Shown piece by piece: positions 23,116 through 33,122 of a DNA stretch of 64,000 bases. Each line of letters starts with the position of its first letter. The first letter of the stretch is position 1. The translations under genes and the position numbers were made by a program. The notes under the pieces are model-generated. The model was not told where the DNA came from. It ran no database searches and worked only from the letters and a program-made list of their open reading frames with translations. The DNA is taken from the NCBI RefSeq assembly GCF_000264765.2, contig NZ_CP006664.1, positions 992,001 through 1,056,000 of the forward strand, written 5' to 3'. Source of the stretch: Edwardsiella anguillarum ET080813 (GTDB taxonomy: Bacteria; Pseudomonadota; Gammaproteobacteria; Enterobacterales; Enterobacteriaceae).

Positions 23116-23799
23116 CCCGCCTCCCCAAAGGCATCCGAAAAACAACAATAGGAATCATCAATAACAATTTTTGCATATATTATTTGTCAATTGCGTCACA
23201 CGCATCCAAAATGCGCAATTTATGATATAACGTGCAAAATATAATTATTTTTTATTAACATGATGGCGTAATCTCATCACACAAATCACACCAAAATACA
23301 ACGTACCGAGGAGGCGTCCGGCTCTCTCGCGATATCACTGAAGGCGTGAAAAAACCGACGATTGCCGGCCGAGGAAAGTCGCCAAATCGCGGCGTTAGAT
23401 ATCGAGATAAAAGCAAAGGGACAGATCAATTACGGTTATTGAATGACAGACCGCAGCCTATGCCGCGTCCGCGATACACTATAAGCAGGATAAGCAACCG
23501 GCGACGCCTGTACGCTTACGGCATGATGACGAACGGATTTACCTCATGATATCAATTCTATTTTATATGCCTCTCCGCTTCTCCGGAGTTTTCATTTTTT
23601 CCACAATAGTTTATTCAGATCAATTTTCATTGAATTTATATTCTGTATTTTTATAAAGGGAGAGCAATCTCTCAGAATCACGTGCAGACCCAAAAGATTA
23701 TTACGCAGCATCACGCTGTATACGATTTTCGCTGTCATGAATGCCCGACGCTCTCATAACATGAACCACGGCGCGGGAGAATAAAAACAAAGGGAATAT
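23116..23799. other. 684-bp AT-rich non-coding region upstream of the invasin gene
   Basis: This is the divergent spacer between the invasin gene and the DcuB-like gene. It is clearly more AT-rich than the backbone, most of all near 23149-23260, and should contain both promoters. No reliable gene, terminator or known operator was found. The low GC suits H-NS silencing and acquisition by transfer, which is an inference. Confidence 0.55.
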
Positions 23800-25143
23800 A
23801 TGGTCACACTACAATTTGCCGTTATAATAATCTGTCTATTGCTGGGGACACGCTATGGCGGGATGGGGCTGGGGCTTATCAGTGGTATTGGTCTCTTCAT
23901 CCTGACCTTTGTCTTCGATCTGGTGCCTGGCAAGCCGCCGGTCGAGGTGATCCTGACCATCCTGGCCGTCATCGGCTGCGCCGCCGTGCTGCAAACCGCC
24001 GGCGGCCTCAATGTGATGATGCAGTTTGCCGAACGCCTGCTGCGCCGTCACCCACAGCACATCACCATTCTGGCGCCGCTGACCACCTGGATGCTGACGT
24101 TCCTCTGCGGCACCGGGCACGTGGTCTATACCATGTTCCCCATCATCGCCGATATTGCGCTGAAGAAAGGCATCCGCCCGGAGCGTCCGATGGCGGTCGC
24201 CTCCGTCGCGTCACAGATGGCCATCACCGCATCGCCGGTCTCCGTCGCCGTGGTTTCGCTGGTCTCGATCCTCGGCGCCGCGCACGGCATTGGCCAGGCC
24301 TTCACCATTCTAGATATTCTGGCCGTGTCAGTGCCAGCCTCGCTGTGTGGGGTATTGGTTGCCGCGCTGTGGAGCCTGCGCCGCGGTAAAGATCTAGACA
24401 AGGATCCAGTATTTCAGGAGAAAATCAAAGATCCGGAGCAGCGCGCCTACATCTATGGCGATAGCCAGACGCTGCTGAACCAGACGTTCCCCAAACAGTC
24501 CTACTGGGCTACCTGGATCTTTTTTACCGCTATCGCCATCGTCGTCATCTTGGGCGCCTTCGCCGATCTGCGGCCAGCCTTTGAGGTTAAAGGGGTGATG
24601 AAACCCCTCTCGATGAACCTGGTCATCCAGATGATGATGCTGATCGCTGGCGCCATCATTCTGATGTCCTGCAAGGTCAAGCCGGGTGACATCTCCAGCG
24701 GCGCCGTCTTTAAAGCCGGTATGGTCGCCATCTTCTCCGTCTTTGGCGTCGCCTGGATGAGTGATACCTTCTTCCAGGCACACATGCAGGATCTGCGCCT
24801 AGTGCTGGAAGATGTCGTGAAGAGCCATCCCTGGACCTATGCGCTGGTACTGTTTTTGGTCTCCAAGCTGGTAAACAGCCAGGCGGCCGCGCTGACCGCC
24901 ATCGCACCGATGGGGCTATCGCTAGGCGTAGAACCCAAGATGCTGCTGGCGTTCTTTCCGGCGGCCTATGGCTACTTCGTTCTGCCGACCTACCCCAGCG
25001 ATCTGGCCTGTATCGGCTTTGACCGCTCCGGGACCACCCGCATCGGGAAATTTATTATTAACCACAGCTTTATCCTGCCCGGATTTATCGGTGTTATCAC
25101 CTCGTGTACGGTAGGCTATCTGCTGGTTGCCGCATTCTATTAA
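23800..25143 (+). CDS. Anaerobic C4-dicarboxylate transporter, DcuA/DcuB family
   Basis: The 447-residue membrane protein, with about ten to twelve hydrophobic segments, is close to E. coli DcuB (446 aa) over its length. Shared segments include LCGTGHVVYT, RPERPMA, ASPVSVAVVSLV, LVSKLVNSQAAA and ILPTYPSDLA-like LPTYPSDLA. DcuB exchanges fumarate or aspartate for succinate during anaerobic respiration. An AAGGGA site precedes ATG 23800. No DcuS/DcuR genes or fumarase are adjacent, so I give the family and no symbol: it may be a dcuB paralogue. Confidence 0.88.
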   Translation: MVTLQFAVIIICLLLGTRYGGMGLGLISGIGLFILTFVFDLVPGKPPVEVILTILAVIGCAAVLQTAGGLNVMMQFAERLLRRHPQHITILAPLTTWMLTFLCGTGHVVYTMFPIIADIALKKGIRPERPMAVASVASQMAITASPVSVAVVSLVSILGAAHGIGQAFTILDILAVSVPASLCGVLVAALWSLRRGKDLDKDPVFQEKIKDPEQRAYIYGDSQTLLNQTFPKQSYWATWIFFTAIAIVVILGAFADLRPAFEVKGVMKPLSMNLVIQMMMLIAGAIILMSCKVKPGDISSGAVFKAGMVAIFSVFGVAWMSDTFFQAHMQDLRLVLEDVVKSHPWTYALVLFLVSKLVNSQAAALTAIAPMGLSLGVEPKMLLAFFPAAYGYFVLPTYPSDLACIGFDRSGTTRIGKFIINHSFILPGFIGVITSCTVGYLLVAAFY

Positions 25144-25312
25144 GACATACCTTCCCCGGCCTCCTGCGGGAGGCCGATATAAAAAAAGCGTATAACGCTC
25201 CCGTCAACCTTGCAAAAATAAGCTAATCATTACCATTTTTGGCCACAATATCACCCGCTATAATGTGACGCCTGTCAACTTTGGCAACATCCCTATTTTT
25301 ACTGGAAACATC

Positions 25313-26083
25313 ATGCTCCGCTTATGCGTCACCCGTTCACTGCCGATCCTCATTGGCATTACCACTGCCCTGTACGGCGTCAATGCCTGTGCCGATAGCA
25401 CCCTGTTTACCGCGTTGGACGATCCGTCAACGGCGAAACAGCCCTTTACCGGAAACATACAGGCCGGTTATAACTCACAGTCAGGAAACAGCAATAACGC
25501 CAGCCTACTGGCCGACACCACCATGACCTGGTTTAACCGGGATGCTGCCACCGCCTATAGCCTATGGGGAACGGCGAACAATGCCGAGTCTAACGGCACC
25601 CGCTCCGCCGAAAAATACCAAGCCGGCGCCCGCACCCGCTATAACGTCACGGCTGATAACTATATGTTTGGCCAGGTTAACTGGCTGAACGATCGCTTTG
25701 CCGGCTACGCCTCCCGCACCACCGGTACCGCAGGCTACGGTCGTCAGATCTTCTCCTCGCCGTCGCAGGATCTGCGCGTCGAATTCGGTCCTGGCATCCG
25801 CCATGACGAATATCGGGAGGGGGGGCGATCCACCCGCGCACTGGCCTACGGCGCCGCGAACTACACCTATCAGCTCACCAAGAACACCCAGTTTACCCAG
25901 GGAGTCTCTGCGCTCTCTAACGAAGATACCTCCCTCAACTCGGAAACGGCGCTCAACGTCGGCATTAACGATGCTTTCTCGCTGCGTCTCTCCTATAACG
26001 TGACCTACAACAGCGAGCCGCCGGCCAGTGCGCCCAAGCACACCGACCGCACCAGCGCGATCACCCTACAGTACAACCTGTAA
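25313..26083 (+). CDS. ydiY: YdiY-like outer membrane protein (DUF481)
   Basis: The 256-residue precursor has a signal peptide (MLRLCVTRSLPILIG..., cleavage near ACADS) and a DUF481 beta-barrel region. It matches E. coli YdiY (DDPSTAKQPF, LLADTTMTW, VEFGPGIRHDEY, NVTYNSEPP) and ends with an aromatic-rich strand and terminal NL. The role is unknown; in E. coli ydiY is reported as acid-inducible. The open frame starts earlier (25265), but ATG 25313 gives the proper signal peptide. Confidence 0.82.
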   Translation: MLRLCVTRSLPILIGITTALYGVNACADSTLFTALDDPSTAKQPFTGNIQAGYNSQSGNSNNASLLADTTMTWFNRDAATAYSLWGTANNAESNGTRSAEKYQAGARTRYNVTADNYMFGQVNWLNDRFAGYASRTTGTAGYGRQIFSSPSQDLRVEFGPGIRHDEYREGGRSTRALAYGAANYTYQLTKNTQFTQGVSALSNEDTSLNSETALNVGINDAFSLRLSYNVTYNSEPPASAPKHTDRTSAITLQYNL

Positions 26084-26254
26084 CGGCCGCCCTCCCCCCG
26101 GGAGGGTGTCTGCGCCTGCGCCACGGGTCGGTCGTGGCGCGCCTGACACGACCTTACCCTTCTTATGCTTTCTTTACACCGCAGCTTAATATCCGCTTAA
26201 GCATTTATCGCTCTAATGGAAACCACGATATGAGAAGCGAGAGGAAGCGGTATC

Positions 26255-26815
26255 ATGCTATTGACCGAATCACTGAAAACGACGGCAAACTTCATTACCC
26301 AGTTCGTCCGCTCACCCCGCACGGTTGGCGCCATCGCCCCCTCCACCCCCTATCTGTGCCGCCAGATGGTAAGCTCCGCTGACTGGGCCTATAGCCGCCG
26401 CGTTGCGGAGTTCGGTGCGGGTACCGGGGTTCTGACGCATCATATTCAGCGTCATATGCGGGCGGATGCCAGGCTGGATATCTTTGAGACCAACCCGCAC
26501 TTTTGCCAGGCCCTGCGCAATATTGCCGATCGACGCACAGCGGTACACTGCGCCTCGGCGGCGGCGATCACGCAAAAATACGATGCGATCTTTTCCGGCC
26601 TGCCGCTACTGGCTTTCCCCCAGGCACTGCGCCAGACGATCCTGGCTCAGGCCGCCCACGCCCTGACGCCCGACGGGGTATTTATCCAGTTCCAATACAG
26701 CTCGCTGCTGGAAGACAGCCTTTCTGCCCACTTTCTCTGGCAGCGTACCCTGGTATGGCGCAATCTTCCCCCCGCCTTTGTCTACCTGTGCCGGGCGCGC
26801 ACGATGAGAGGGTAA
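26255..26815 (+). CDS. Class I SAM-dependent methyltransferase, phospholipid N-methyltransferase-like
   Basis: The 186-residue protein has the SAM-binding motif I VAEFGAGTGVLT (about 50-61) followed by an acidic residue at the end of strand 2 (DIFETN). The N-terminal segment FVRSPRTVGAIAPS is typical of the PmtA/COG3963 group of predicted phospholipid N-methyltransferases and rRNA-methylase-like proteins. It is a stand-alone gene convergent with rplS. Substrate specificity cannot be decided. Confidence 0.75.
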   Translation: MLLTESLKTTANFITQFVRSPRTVGAIAPSTPYLCRQMVSSADWAYSRRVAEFGAGTGVLTHHIQRHMRADARLDIFETNPHFCQALRNIADRRTAVHCASAAAITQKYDAIFSGLPLLAFPQALRQTILAQAAHALTPDGVFIQFQYSSLLEDSLSAHFLWQRTLVWRNLPPAFVYLCRARTMRG

Positions 26816-26863
26816 AACAGCCCCCTGCCGCGCAGGGGGATCAAGACACTTAGACACAAAGAC

Positions 26864-26896
26864 AAAAAAAGGGGTTGACCAAATGGCCAACCCCTT
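26864..26896 (-). terminator. Terminator of the rpsP-rimM-trmD-rplS operon
   Basis: The stem GGGGTTG-x-CC / GG-x-CAACCCC (26871-26894, loop AAAT) is followed on the minus strand by seven T residues. It lies about 40 bp past the rplS stop. Confidence 0.9.
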
Positions 26897-26934
26897 ATCA
26901 TTTAACTACTTTCGGATGTAGCGAAAGCGTCGTC

Positions 26935-27291
<357 letters not shown>

Positions 27292-27326
27292 TTACCCTAG
27301 GTAAACTGATATATCGGCCCGACCTT

Positions 27327-28091
27327 TTAGTCGCAGCCTTCATGATCCTGCTGCGCGGCATGCTCCTCGCGGAACTGCGCCAGCAGCTTTGCTTGCTCGT
27401 CAGTCAGAGCTAGGCTTTCTAGAAGTTCAGGTCTTCTAAGCCAGGTTCGGCCCAGCGACTGCTTTAAGCGCCAGCGACGTATCTCGGCATGGTTTCCCGA
27501 CAGCAGCACTGGCGGTACCTCCATATCCTGTAACACCTCAGGGCGGGTATAGTGTGGACAGTCCAGCAGACCGTCGACAAACGAATCCTCCTCAGCCGAG
27601 GCCTGATCGCCCAACACCCCCGGAACAAACCGGGAGATCGAGTCAATCAGGGTCATGGCCGGTAGTTCGCCGCCGCTGAGAACGTAATCGCCGATCGACC
27701 ACTCTTCATCGATTTCGGTTTTGATTACGCGCTCATCAATACCCTCATAACGCCCGCAGACCAGAATTAACTTCTGGCTGGCGGAGAGTTCGCAAACGCC
27801 CTGCTGGTCCAGTTTGCGCCCCTGAGGCGAAAGATAAATCACCTTCGCCCCTTCGCCTGCCGCTGCCTTTGCCGCATGGATGGCATCCCGCAGGGGTTGA
27901 ACCATCATCAGCATCCCCGGTCCGCCGCCATAGGGGCGATCGTCCACGGTTCGATGCCGATCGTGCGTGAAATCGCGCGGATTCCAGCACTGCACGCTAA
28001 GCAGGCCTTTTTTTACGGCCCGGCCAGTTACCCCGTAATCGGTGATTGCGCGGAACATCTCGGGAAACAGACTAATTACCCCAATCCACAT
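27327..28091 (-). CDS. trmD: tRNA (guanine-N1)-methyltransferase TrmD
   Basis: The 254-residue SPOUT-fold enzyme has SLFPEMF, the trefoil-knot segment [11 protein letters not shown] and the catalytic-region SGGELPA. It methylates G37 next to the anticodon of some tRNAs and prevents +1 frameshifting. ATG 28091 ([13 protein letters not shown]) matches the family start; the open frame continues upstream into the rimM 3' region but this extension is not conserved. Confidence 0.97.
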   Translation of the reverse strand: MWIGVISLFPEMFRAITDYGVTGRAVKKGLLSVQCWNPRDFTHDRHRTVDDRPYGGGPGMLMMVQPLRDAIHAAKAAAGEGAKVIYLSPQGRKLDQQGVCELSASQKLILVCGRYEGIDERVIKTEIDEEWSIGDYVLSGGELPAMTLIDSISRFVPGVLGDQASAEEDSFVDGLLDCPHYTRPEVLQDMEVPPVLLSGNHAEIRRWRLKQSLGRTWLRRPELLESLALTDEQAKLLAQFREEHAAQQDHEGCD

Positions 28092-28129
28092 CGTGGCGTT
28101 CCACTCAGTTCTACCGTTAATATCGGAGG

Positions 28130-28675
28130 TCAAAAACCAGGATCCCAATCTACTTCAATAGATTTAGCAGTGAGATCGACTTTCTTGATCACCTGTCCGT
28201 CGAGGAACGGAATCAACCGCTCCTTCATACCAAATGCATCTTTCAGGTTCGCCTTCACGACCAATACGTCGTTGGAGCCGGTTTCCATCATCGCAGTGAC
28301 TTTACCCAGCGCATAGCCAGACACGGTGACTACCTGGCAACCCATCAGGTCTTTCCAGTAGTAGTCGCCCTCATCCAGCGACGGCAGCTGCGACTCATCC
28401 ACGATAATCTCTCGATTAACCATGGCATTGGCCGCATCACGATCGTCAATACCTTTAATTTTGACGACCCAATCCTGATTGTGGCTGCGCCAACTTTCCA
28501 GCTCGATCGCAACCCACTTACCCGCCTGCTGGATAAACCAGGGCTGGTAATCAAAAATGCTTTCAGCATCCTCGGTGGAGGAAAACACTCTGAGCCAGCC
28601 GCGGATGCCATACGCAGAACCGAGTTTCCCCAGAACGACCGCATTGCTCACCGCCGGCTTATTCTCTGTGCTCAT
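28130..28675 (-). CDS. rimM: 16S rRNA processing protein RimM
   Basis: The 181-residue protein has an N-terminal RimM domain ([17 protein letters not shown]) and a C-terminal PRC-barrel-like domain with [12 protein letters not shown] and PFLDGQVI. It binds S19 and helps the 30S head mature. ATG 28675 (MSTEN) is chosen over a GTG three codons upstream because it matches the family length. It lies 18 bp after rpsP and 38 bp before trmD. Confidence 0.97.
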   Translation of the reverse strand: MSTENKPAVSNAVVLGKLGSAYGIRGWLRVFSSTEDAESIFDYQPWFIQQAGKWVAIELESWRSHNQDWVVKIKGIDDRDAANAMVNREIIVDESQLPSLDEGDYYWKDLMGCQVVTVSGYALGKVTAMMETGSNDVLVVKANLKDAFGMKERLIPFLDGQVIKKVDLTAKSIEVDWDPGF

Positions 28676-28693
28676 CGTGACCACCGCAACGGG

Positions 28694-28942
28694 TTAAGCT
28701 GCTTTCTGAGCTTCTTTGATCAGCGCAGCTACGCGATCAGAAACGGTTGCGCCCTGGGAAACCCAGTGGCTTACGCGATCCAGATCCAGACGCAGGCCTT
28801 CGGCGCTACCGGTCGCGATCGGGTTGAAGAAACCTACGCGCTCGATGAAACGACCGTCACGGGCATTACGGCTGTCGGTCACTACTACTTGATAAAACGG
28901 ACGCTTTTTCGCGCCGCCACGTGCTAAACGAATGGTTACCAT
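28694..28942 (-). CDS. rpsP: 30S ribosomal protein S16
   Basis: The 82-residue protein [17 protein letters not shown]... is the same length as E. coli S16. It is the first gene of the operon rpsP-rimM-trmD-rplS. The start at 28942 has GAGG a few bases upstream; the upstream open extension to 29008 is not part of the family. Confidence 0.97.
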   Translation of the reverse strand: MVTIRLARGGAKKRPFYQVVVTDSRNARDGRFIERVGFFNPIATGSAEGLRLDLDRVSHWVSQGATVSDRVAALIKEAQKAA

Positions 28943-29028
28943 AACATCCTCATTAGTAAATAAAACACCAGACCCCATCGAGGAACGGAGCCCGGTGTCC
29001 TTGTTCATACGAACATAAAAGCCCGAAA

Positions 29029-29056
29029 ATTTTACTCATTTTGGCGCGAAAAGCAA
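29029..29056 (-). promoter_or_regulatory. rpsP operon promoter
   Basis: On the minus strand: -35 TTGCTT (29051-29056), a 16-bp spacer and -10 TAAAAT (29029-29034). It lies about 90 bp before rpsP, in the gap after ffh. Confidence 0.7.
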
Positions 29057-29090
29057 CTGCCGCTATAGGCTTTCGCACCAACGACGGCGA

Positions 29091-30452
29091 TTAACGCCCC
29101 GGGAACCCCGGCGGCATCATGCCGCGCATGCCGCGCATCATTTTTGCCATTCCGCCTTTCTTCATCTTTTTCATCATGCGCTGCATTTCGTCAAACTGCT
29201 TCAGCAAGCGGTTCACGTCCTGCACCTGCATGCCGGAGCCCTGAGCGATGCGGCGTTTGCGTGAGCCTTTGATAATCTCCGGATTGCTGCGCTCTTTCAG
29301 CGTCATCGAGCTGATGATCGCCTCCATCCGCACCAGCACCTTGTCATCCATCTGCGCCTTCACGTTGTCCGGCAGCTGGCCGACACCCGGCAGCTTGGCC
29401 AGCATGGAGGTCATGCCCCCCATGTTGCGCATCTGCTTGAGCTGATCCATAAAGTCGTTGAGATCGAAGCCGTCTCCCTTCTTCAGCTTGGTCGCCAGCT
29501 TCTCGGCCTGGGCGCGGTCAACCTTGCTCTCCAGCTCTTCGATCAGCGATAGCACGTCGCCCATGCCCAGAATACGCGAGGCCACGCGGTCCGGATAAAA
29601 CGGCTCCAGCGCCTCGGTCTTCTCCCCGACGCCGAGGAACTTGATCGGTTTCCCCGTGATGTGGCGGATCGACAGCGCCGCACCGCCGCGGGCGTCGCCG
29701 TCTACCTTGGTCAGCACCACGCCGGTCAGCGGCAGCGCCTGATTAAAGGCGCTGGCGGTATTGGCCGCATCCTGGCCGGTCATCGCATCGACCACAAACA
29801 GCGTTTCCACCGGGTTAATCGCCGCGTGGATCTGCTTGATCTCATCCATCATCGCTTCATCGACGTGCAGGCGGCCTGCAGTATCGACGATCAGCACATC
29901 ATAAAACTTCTGTTTGGCGTGGGTCAGCGCGCGCTGCACGATATCCAGCGGACGCTCCTGCACGTCAGAGGGGAAAAAATCGACGCCTACGCCCTCTGCT
30001 AGCGTCTCCAGCTGTTTGATCGCCGCCGGGCGATACACGTCGGCTGATACGACCAGCACTTTCTTCTTCTGTTTTTCCTTGAGGAACTTACCCAGCTTAC
30101 CCACGCTGGTCGTCTTACCGGCGCCCTGCAAGCCGGCCATCAGCACCACGGCCGGCGGCTGCGCCGCCAGATTCAGCTCGGTGTTGGCCTCCCCCATTGC
30201 GCGGGTCAGCTCATCCTGAACGATTTTGACGAACTCCTGTCCCGGCGTCAGGCTCTTGTTGACCTCCTGACCCAGCGCGCTCTCTTTCACCCGACTGATG
30301 AACTCGCGCACCACCGGCAGCGCCACGTCGGCTTCCAGCAGCGCCATGCGCACCTCGCGCAGGGTATCCTTGATATTATCTTCGGTCAGTCGCCCGCGGC
30401 CACTGATGTTGCGCAGCGTGCGCGACAATCGATCGCTTAGATTTTCAAACAT
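29091..30452 (-). CDS. ffh: Signal recognition particle protein Ffh
   Basis: The 453-residue GTPase has an N domain, a G domain with P-loop GLQGAGKTT (about 104-112) and DTAGR, and a methionine-rich M domain at the C-terminus (runs such as MQRMMKKMKKGGMAKMM). It binds 4.5S RNA and signal sequences to deliver inner-membrane proteins to FtsY. The length equals the E. coli protein. It is divergent from ypjD. Confidence 0.98.
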   Translation of the reverse strand: MFENLSDRLSRTLRNISGRGRLTEDNIKDTLREVRMALLEADVALPVVREFISRVKESALGQEVNKSLTPGQEFVKIVQDELTRAMGEANTELNLAAQPPAVVLMAGLQGAGKTTSVGKLGKFLKEKQKKKVLVVSADVYRPAAIKQLETLAEGVGVDFFPSDVQERPLDIVQRALTHAKQKFYDVLIVDTAGRLHVDEAMMDEIKQIHAAINPVETLFVVDAMTGQDAANTASAFNQALPLTGVVLTKVDGDARGGAALSIRHITGKPIKFLGVGEKTEALEPFYPDRVASRILGMGDVLSLIEELESKVDRAQAEKLATKLKKGDGFDLNDFMDQLKQMRNMGGMTSMLAKLPGVGQLPDNVKAQMDDKVLVRMEAIISSMTLKERSNPEIIKGSRKRRIAQGSGMQVQDVNRLLKQFDEMQRMMKKMKKGGMAKMMRGMRGMMPPGFPGR

Positions 30453-30646
30453 GGTTTATGCTCAACGTAGTACCAATGCAAAACGGGCCGTCAGGCGACG
30501 ACATCGCTAAAGATGGCGGCGAGTATAACACGAAGCCCCGCGATTCTCTCCCCCACGGCGCGCATTGGTCGGCGCCAGCGGTTGGAGCGTAGCGCCGCTG
30601 CGGCTATACTGAACGCCTCATTCACTCAGCCATCAATGAACTCGCT

Positions 30647-31435
30647 ATGCCCGAATTTGCCATCACGGCCATGATTGCCTATCTGCTCAGCCTGGGACTG
30701 ATTGTTCCCGGTCTGGCGCGCAATAATCGCGCATACCGGCGTCTGGCGCTGACCTTTGCCGCCGCGGCGCTGCTGTGCCATGCCATCGCCCTCTACCAGC
30801 GCATCTTTGATGTCAGCGCAGGGCAGAACCTCAGTCTGCTGAATATGGGATCGTCGGTCAGCCTGCTGATCTGTCTGGTTATGACCGTAGTCGCCTCACG
30901 CGATCGCGGCTGGTTTCTGCTGCCGATCGTCTACAGCTTCGCCCTGATCAACCTCGGTCTGGCCAGCTTTGTTCCCGGGGAGTTTATTACCCATCTGGAG
31001 GCCAGCCCCTCTCTGCTGTTCCATATCGGGCTGGCGCTGTTCTCTTACGCCACGCTGATCATCGCCGCGCTGTATGCCTTTCAAGTGGCGTGGATGGATC
31101 ACCTGCTGAAGAATAAAAAGCTGAGCCTGCGCGCCGACATGCCGCCGTTAATGAGCATTGAGCGCAAGATGTTCCACATTACCCAGGTGGGCGTGGTGCT
31201 GCTAACCCTGACGCTGATCAGCGGCAGCCTGTATATGGCGCAGCTGTTCAGCGCCGAAAATATGCACAAGGCGCTGCTGTCGCTATTGGCCTGGTGCGTG
31301 TATATCATATTGCTGTGGGGGCACTATCGCCGGGGATGGCGGGGTCGTCCGGTCGTATGGTGTAACCTGGCCGGCGCGGCGCTGCTGACGCTCGCCTACT
31401 TCGGCAGCCGGATCATTCTGGATCTGGCGCAGTAA
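30647..31435 (+). CDS. ypjD: Inner membrane protein YpjD (CcsA-like)
   Basis: The 262-residue polytopic protein, with about eight hydrophobic segments, is close to E. coli YpjD (263 aa), a member of the cytochrome c assembly (CcmC/CcsA) superfamily. It has SLLFHIGLALFSYATL with a conserved His and a second histidine region near FHITQVG. Its biochemical role is not established. It sits between ffh and corB as in E. coli. Confidence 0.88.
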   Translation: MPEFAITAMIAYLLSLGLIVPGLARNNRAYRRLALTFAAAALLCHAIALYQRIFDVSAGQNLSLLNMGSSVSLLICLVMTVVASRDRGWFLLPIVYSFALINLGLASFVPGEFITHLEASPSLLFHIGLALFSYATLIIAALYAFQVAWMDHLLKNKKLSLRADMPPLMSIERKMFHITQVGVVLLTLTLISGSLYMAQLFSAENMHKALLSLLAWCVYIILLWGHYRRGWRGRPVVWCNLAGAALLTLAYFGSRIILDLAQ

Positions 31436-31511
31436 TCCTACGCCCCCACACCGATTTTCGCGCCCCGCCGTCGCGCGGGGCTGACCGCTAACCACCATAA
31501 GGAATACCCGT

Positions 31512-32798
31512 TTGGAGCACGTCTCGACCGGTACGCTGATCGCCATTCTTCTGCTGATGGTGATCGTCTCCGCCTACTTCTCCGCCTCGGAAACCGGGAT
31601 GATGACCCTCAACCGCTATCGCCTGCGCCACCTGGCCAAGCAGGGACTGCGGCCCGCCCGGCGCGTCGAGCGCCTGCTGCGACACCCGGATCGCCTGATA
31701 AGCCTGGTGTTGATTGGCAATAATCTGGTCAATATACTGGCCTCGGCGCTGGCGACCATCGTCGGTATGCGTCTGTACGGCGACAGCGGCGTGGCCATCG
31801 CCACCGGTATCCTGACCTTTGTCATTCTGATCTTTGCCGAAGTGATGCCAAAAACTTTCGCGGCGCTGTACCCGGAAAAGGTGGCATTCCCCAGCAGCCT
31901 ACTGCTGGGCCCGCTGCAGAAGGTCATGATGCCGCTGGTCTGGCTGCTGAACGGCATCACCCGCTTGCTGCTGCGGCTGTGCGGCGTTCAGCCGCACGCG
32001 GGCCCCAGCGATGCGGTAAGCAAAGAGGAGCTGCGCACCATCGTGAACGAGTCGCGCGCTCAGATTTCGCGGCGTAACCAGGATATGCTGATCTCGGTAC
32101 TGGATCTGGATAAGGTGTCGGTCGAGGACATCATGGTACCGCGCACCGAGATCGTCGGCATCGACGTCAACGACGACTGGAAATCGATCCTGCGCCAGCT
32201 CACCCACTCCCCCCACGGGCGCATCGTGCTGTTCCGCGATACCCTGGACGACGCTATCGGTATGCTGCGCGTGCGCGAAGCCTACCGCCAGATGATTGAA
32301 AAGCAGGAGTTCAACAAAGAAAACCTGCTGCGCGCCGCCGACGAAATCTACTATATCCCGGAGGGAACCCACCTCAACGTGCAGTTGCTGAAGTTCCAGC
32401 GCAATAAGGAAAAGGTCGGCATCGTGGTTGATGAATACGGCGACATCAAGGGGCTTATCTCCGTCGAAGATATCCTTGAGGAGATCGTCGGCGACTTTAC
32501 TACCTCCATGTCCCCCTCGCTGGCTGAAGAAGTGCTACCGCAGAGCGACGGCAGCGTACTGATCGACGGCAGCGCCAATATCCGCGAGCTGAACAAGGCC
32601 TTTAACTGGACCCTGCCTGCAGAGGGGGCGCGCACCATCAACGGGATGCTGCTGGAAACCCTGGAGGAGATCCCGCTGCCGGGCACCCAGGTCACCATCG
32701 GTAACTACTTCATCGAAATTCTCGATGTGCAGGACAACATGATCAAGCGGGTGAGAGTCTCTCTGCTGCGCGCCCACCTGCCGGGCGACGGTGCCTGA
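31512..32798 (+). CDS. corB: CNNM/CorB-type membrane protein (YfjD)
   Basis: The 428-residue protein has an N-terminal DUF21 (CNNM) transmembrane domain (1-190), two CBS domains (about 200-335) and a C-terminal CorC/HlyC domain. It aligns with E. coli YfjD/CorB throughout. The family is linked to magnesium and cobalt homeostasis. The start is a TTG at 31512 (MEHVSTGTL), supported by alignment with the E. coli N-terminus. It probably forms an operon with ypjD 76 bp upstream. Confidence 0.88.
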   Translation: MEHVSTGTLIAILLLMVIVSAYFSASETGMMTLNRYRLRHLAKQGLRPARRVERLLRHPDRLISLVLIGNNLVNILASALATIVGMRLYGDSGVAIATGILTFVILIFAEVMPKTFAALYPEKVAFPSSLLLGPLQKVMMPLVWLLNGITRLLLRLCGVQPHAGPSDAVSKEELRTIVNESRAQISRRNQDMLISVLDLDKVSVEDIMVPRTEIVGIDVNDDWKSILRQLTHSPHGRIVLFRDTLDDAIGMLRVREAYRQMIEKQEFNKENLLRAADEIYYIPEGTHLNVQLLKFQRNKEKVGIVVDEYGDIKGLISVEDILEEIVGDFTTSMSPSLAEEVLPQSDGSVLIDGSANIRELNKAFNWTLPAEGARTINGMLLETLEEIPLPGTQVTIGNYFIEILDVQDNMIKRVRVSLLRAHLPGDGA

Positions 32799-32827
32799 TC
32801 TGCGCATTTTCCCCCGCATCGCAGACA

Positions 32828-32868
32828 TAAAAAAGCCCCCGCAGGTTAGCGCTGTGGGGGCTTTTTTA
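32828..32868. terminator. corB terminator
   Basis: The stem GCCCCCGCAG / CTGTGGGGGC (one G-U pair) is flanked by an A-run and a T-run, so it can act in both directions. Confidence 0.9.
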
Positions 32869-33122
32869 TCGAGGATGCCTAGGGCGTGTCCCGCAACCGG
32901 CCGTGAGCGGCGCTGGCGGTCATTTTAGCCCAGGGCAAGGTCCGGGGCCCAAAGGCACCGTGAGTAACGCAACCCTGGGCAAAAAGGCCCCAGCCCTACG
33001 GGACCCGTGCCAGGAACGCATACCTTGCGCTGTCGGAGTTGCGCATAGATCCACGATCTCCTGCGCCTCGATGATGCGCTTTTGGCTCAGCGTCGACGCC
33101 GCGCGCTGTTATCTGGGCCCCC
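32869..33122. other. Structured non-coding stretch between corB and luxS
   Basis: No gene is evident. GCCCAGGG (32928-32935) and CCCTGGGC (32973-32980) form an 8-bp inverted repeat around a GC-rich loop. No clear luxS terminator with a T-run was seen. Confidence 0.4.

Noticed and set aside
23346-23549. 67-codon open frame upstream of the DcuB-like gene
   Set aside because: Arg- and Pro-rich, no ribosome site and no recognisable domain; treated as non-coding.
25157-25176. GC-rich hairpin after the DcuB-like gene
   Set aside because: Its stem is clear, but no T-run follows on the coding strand, so I do not call a terminator.
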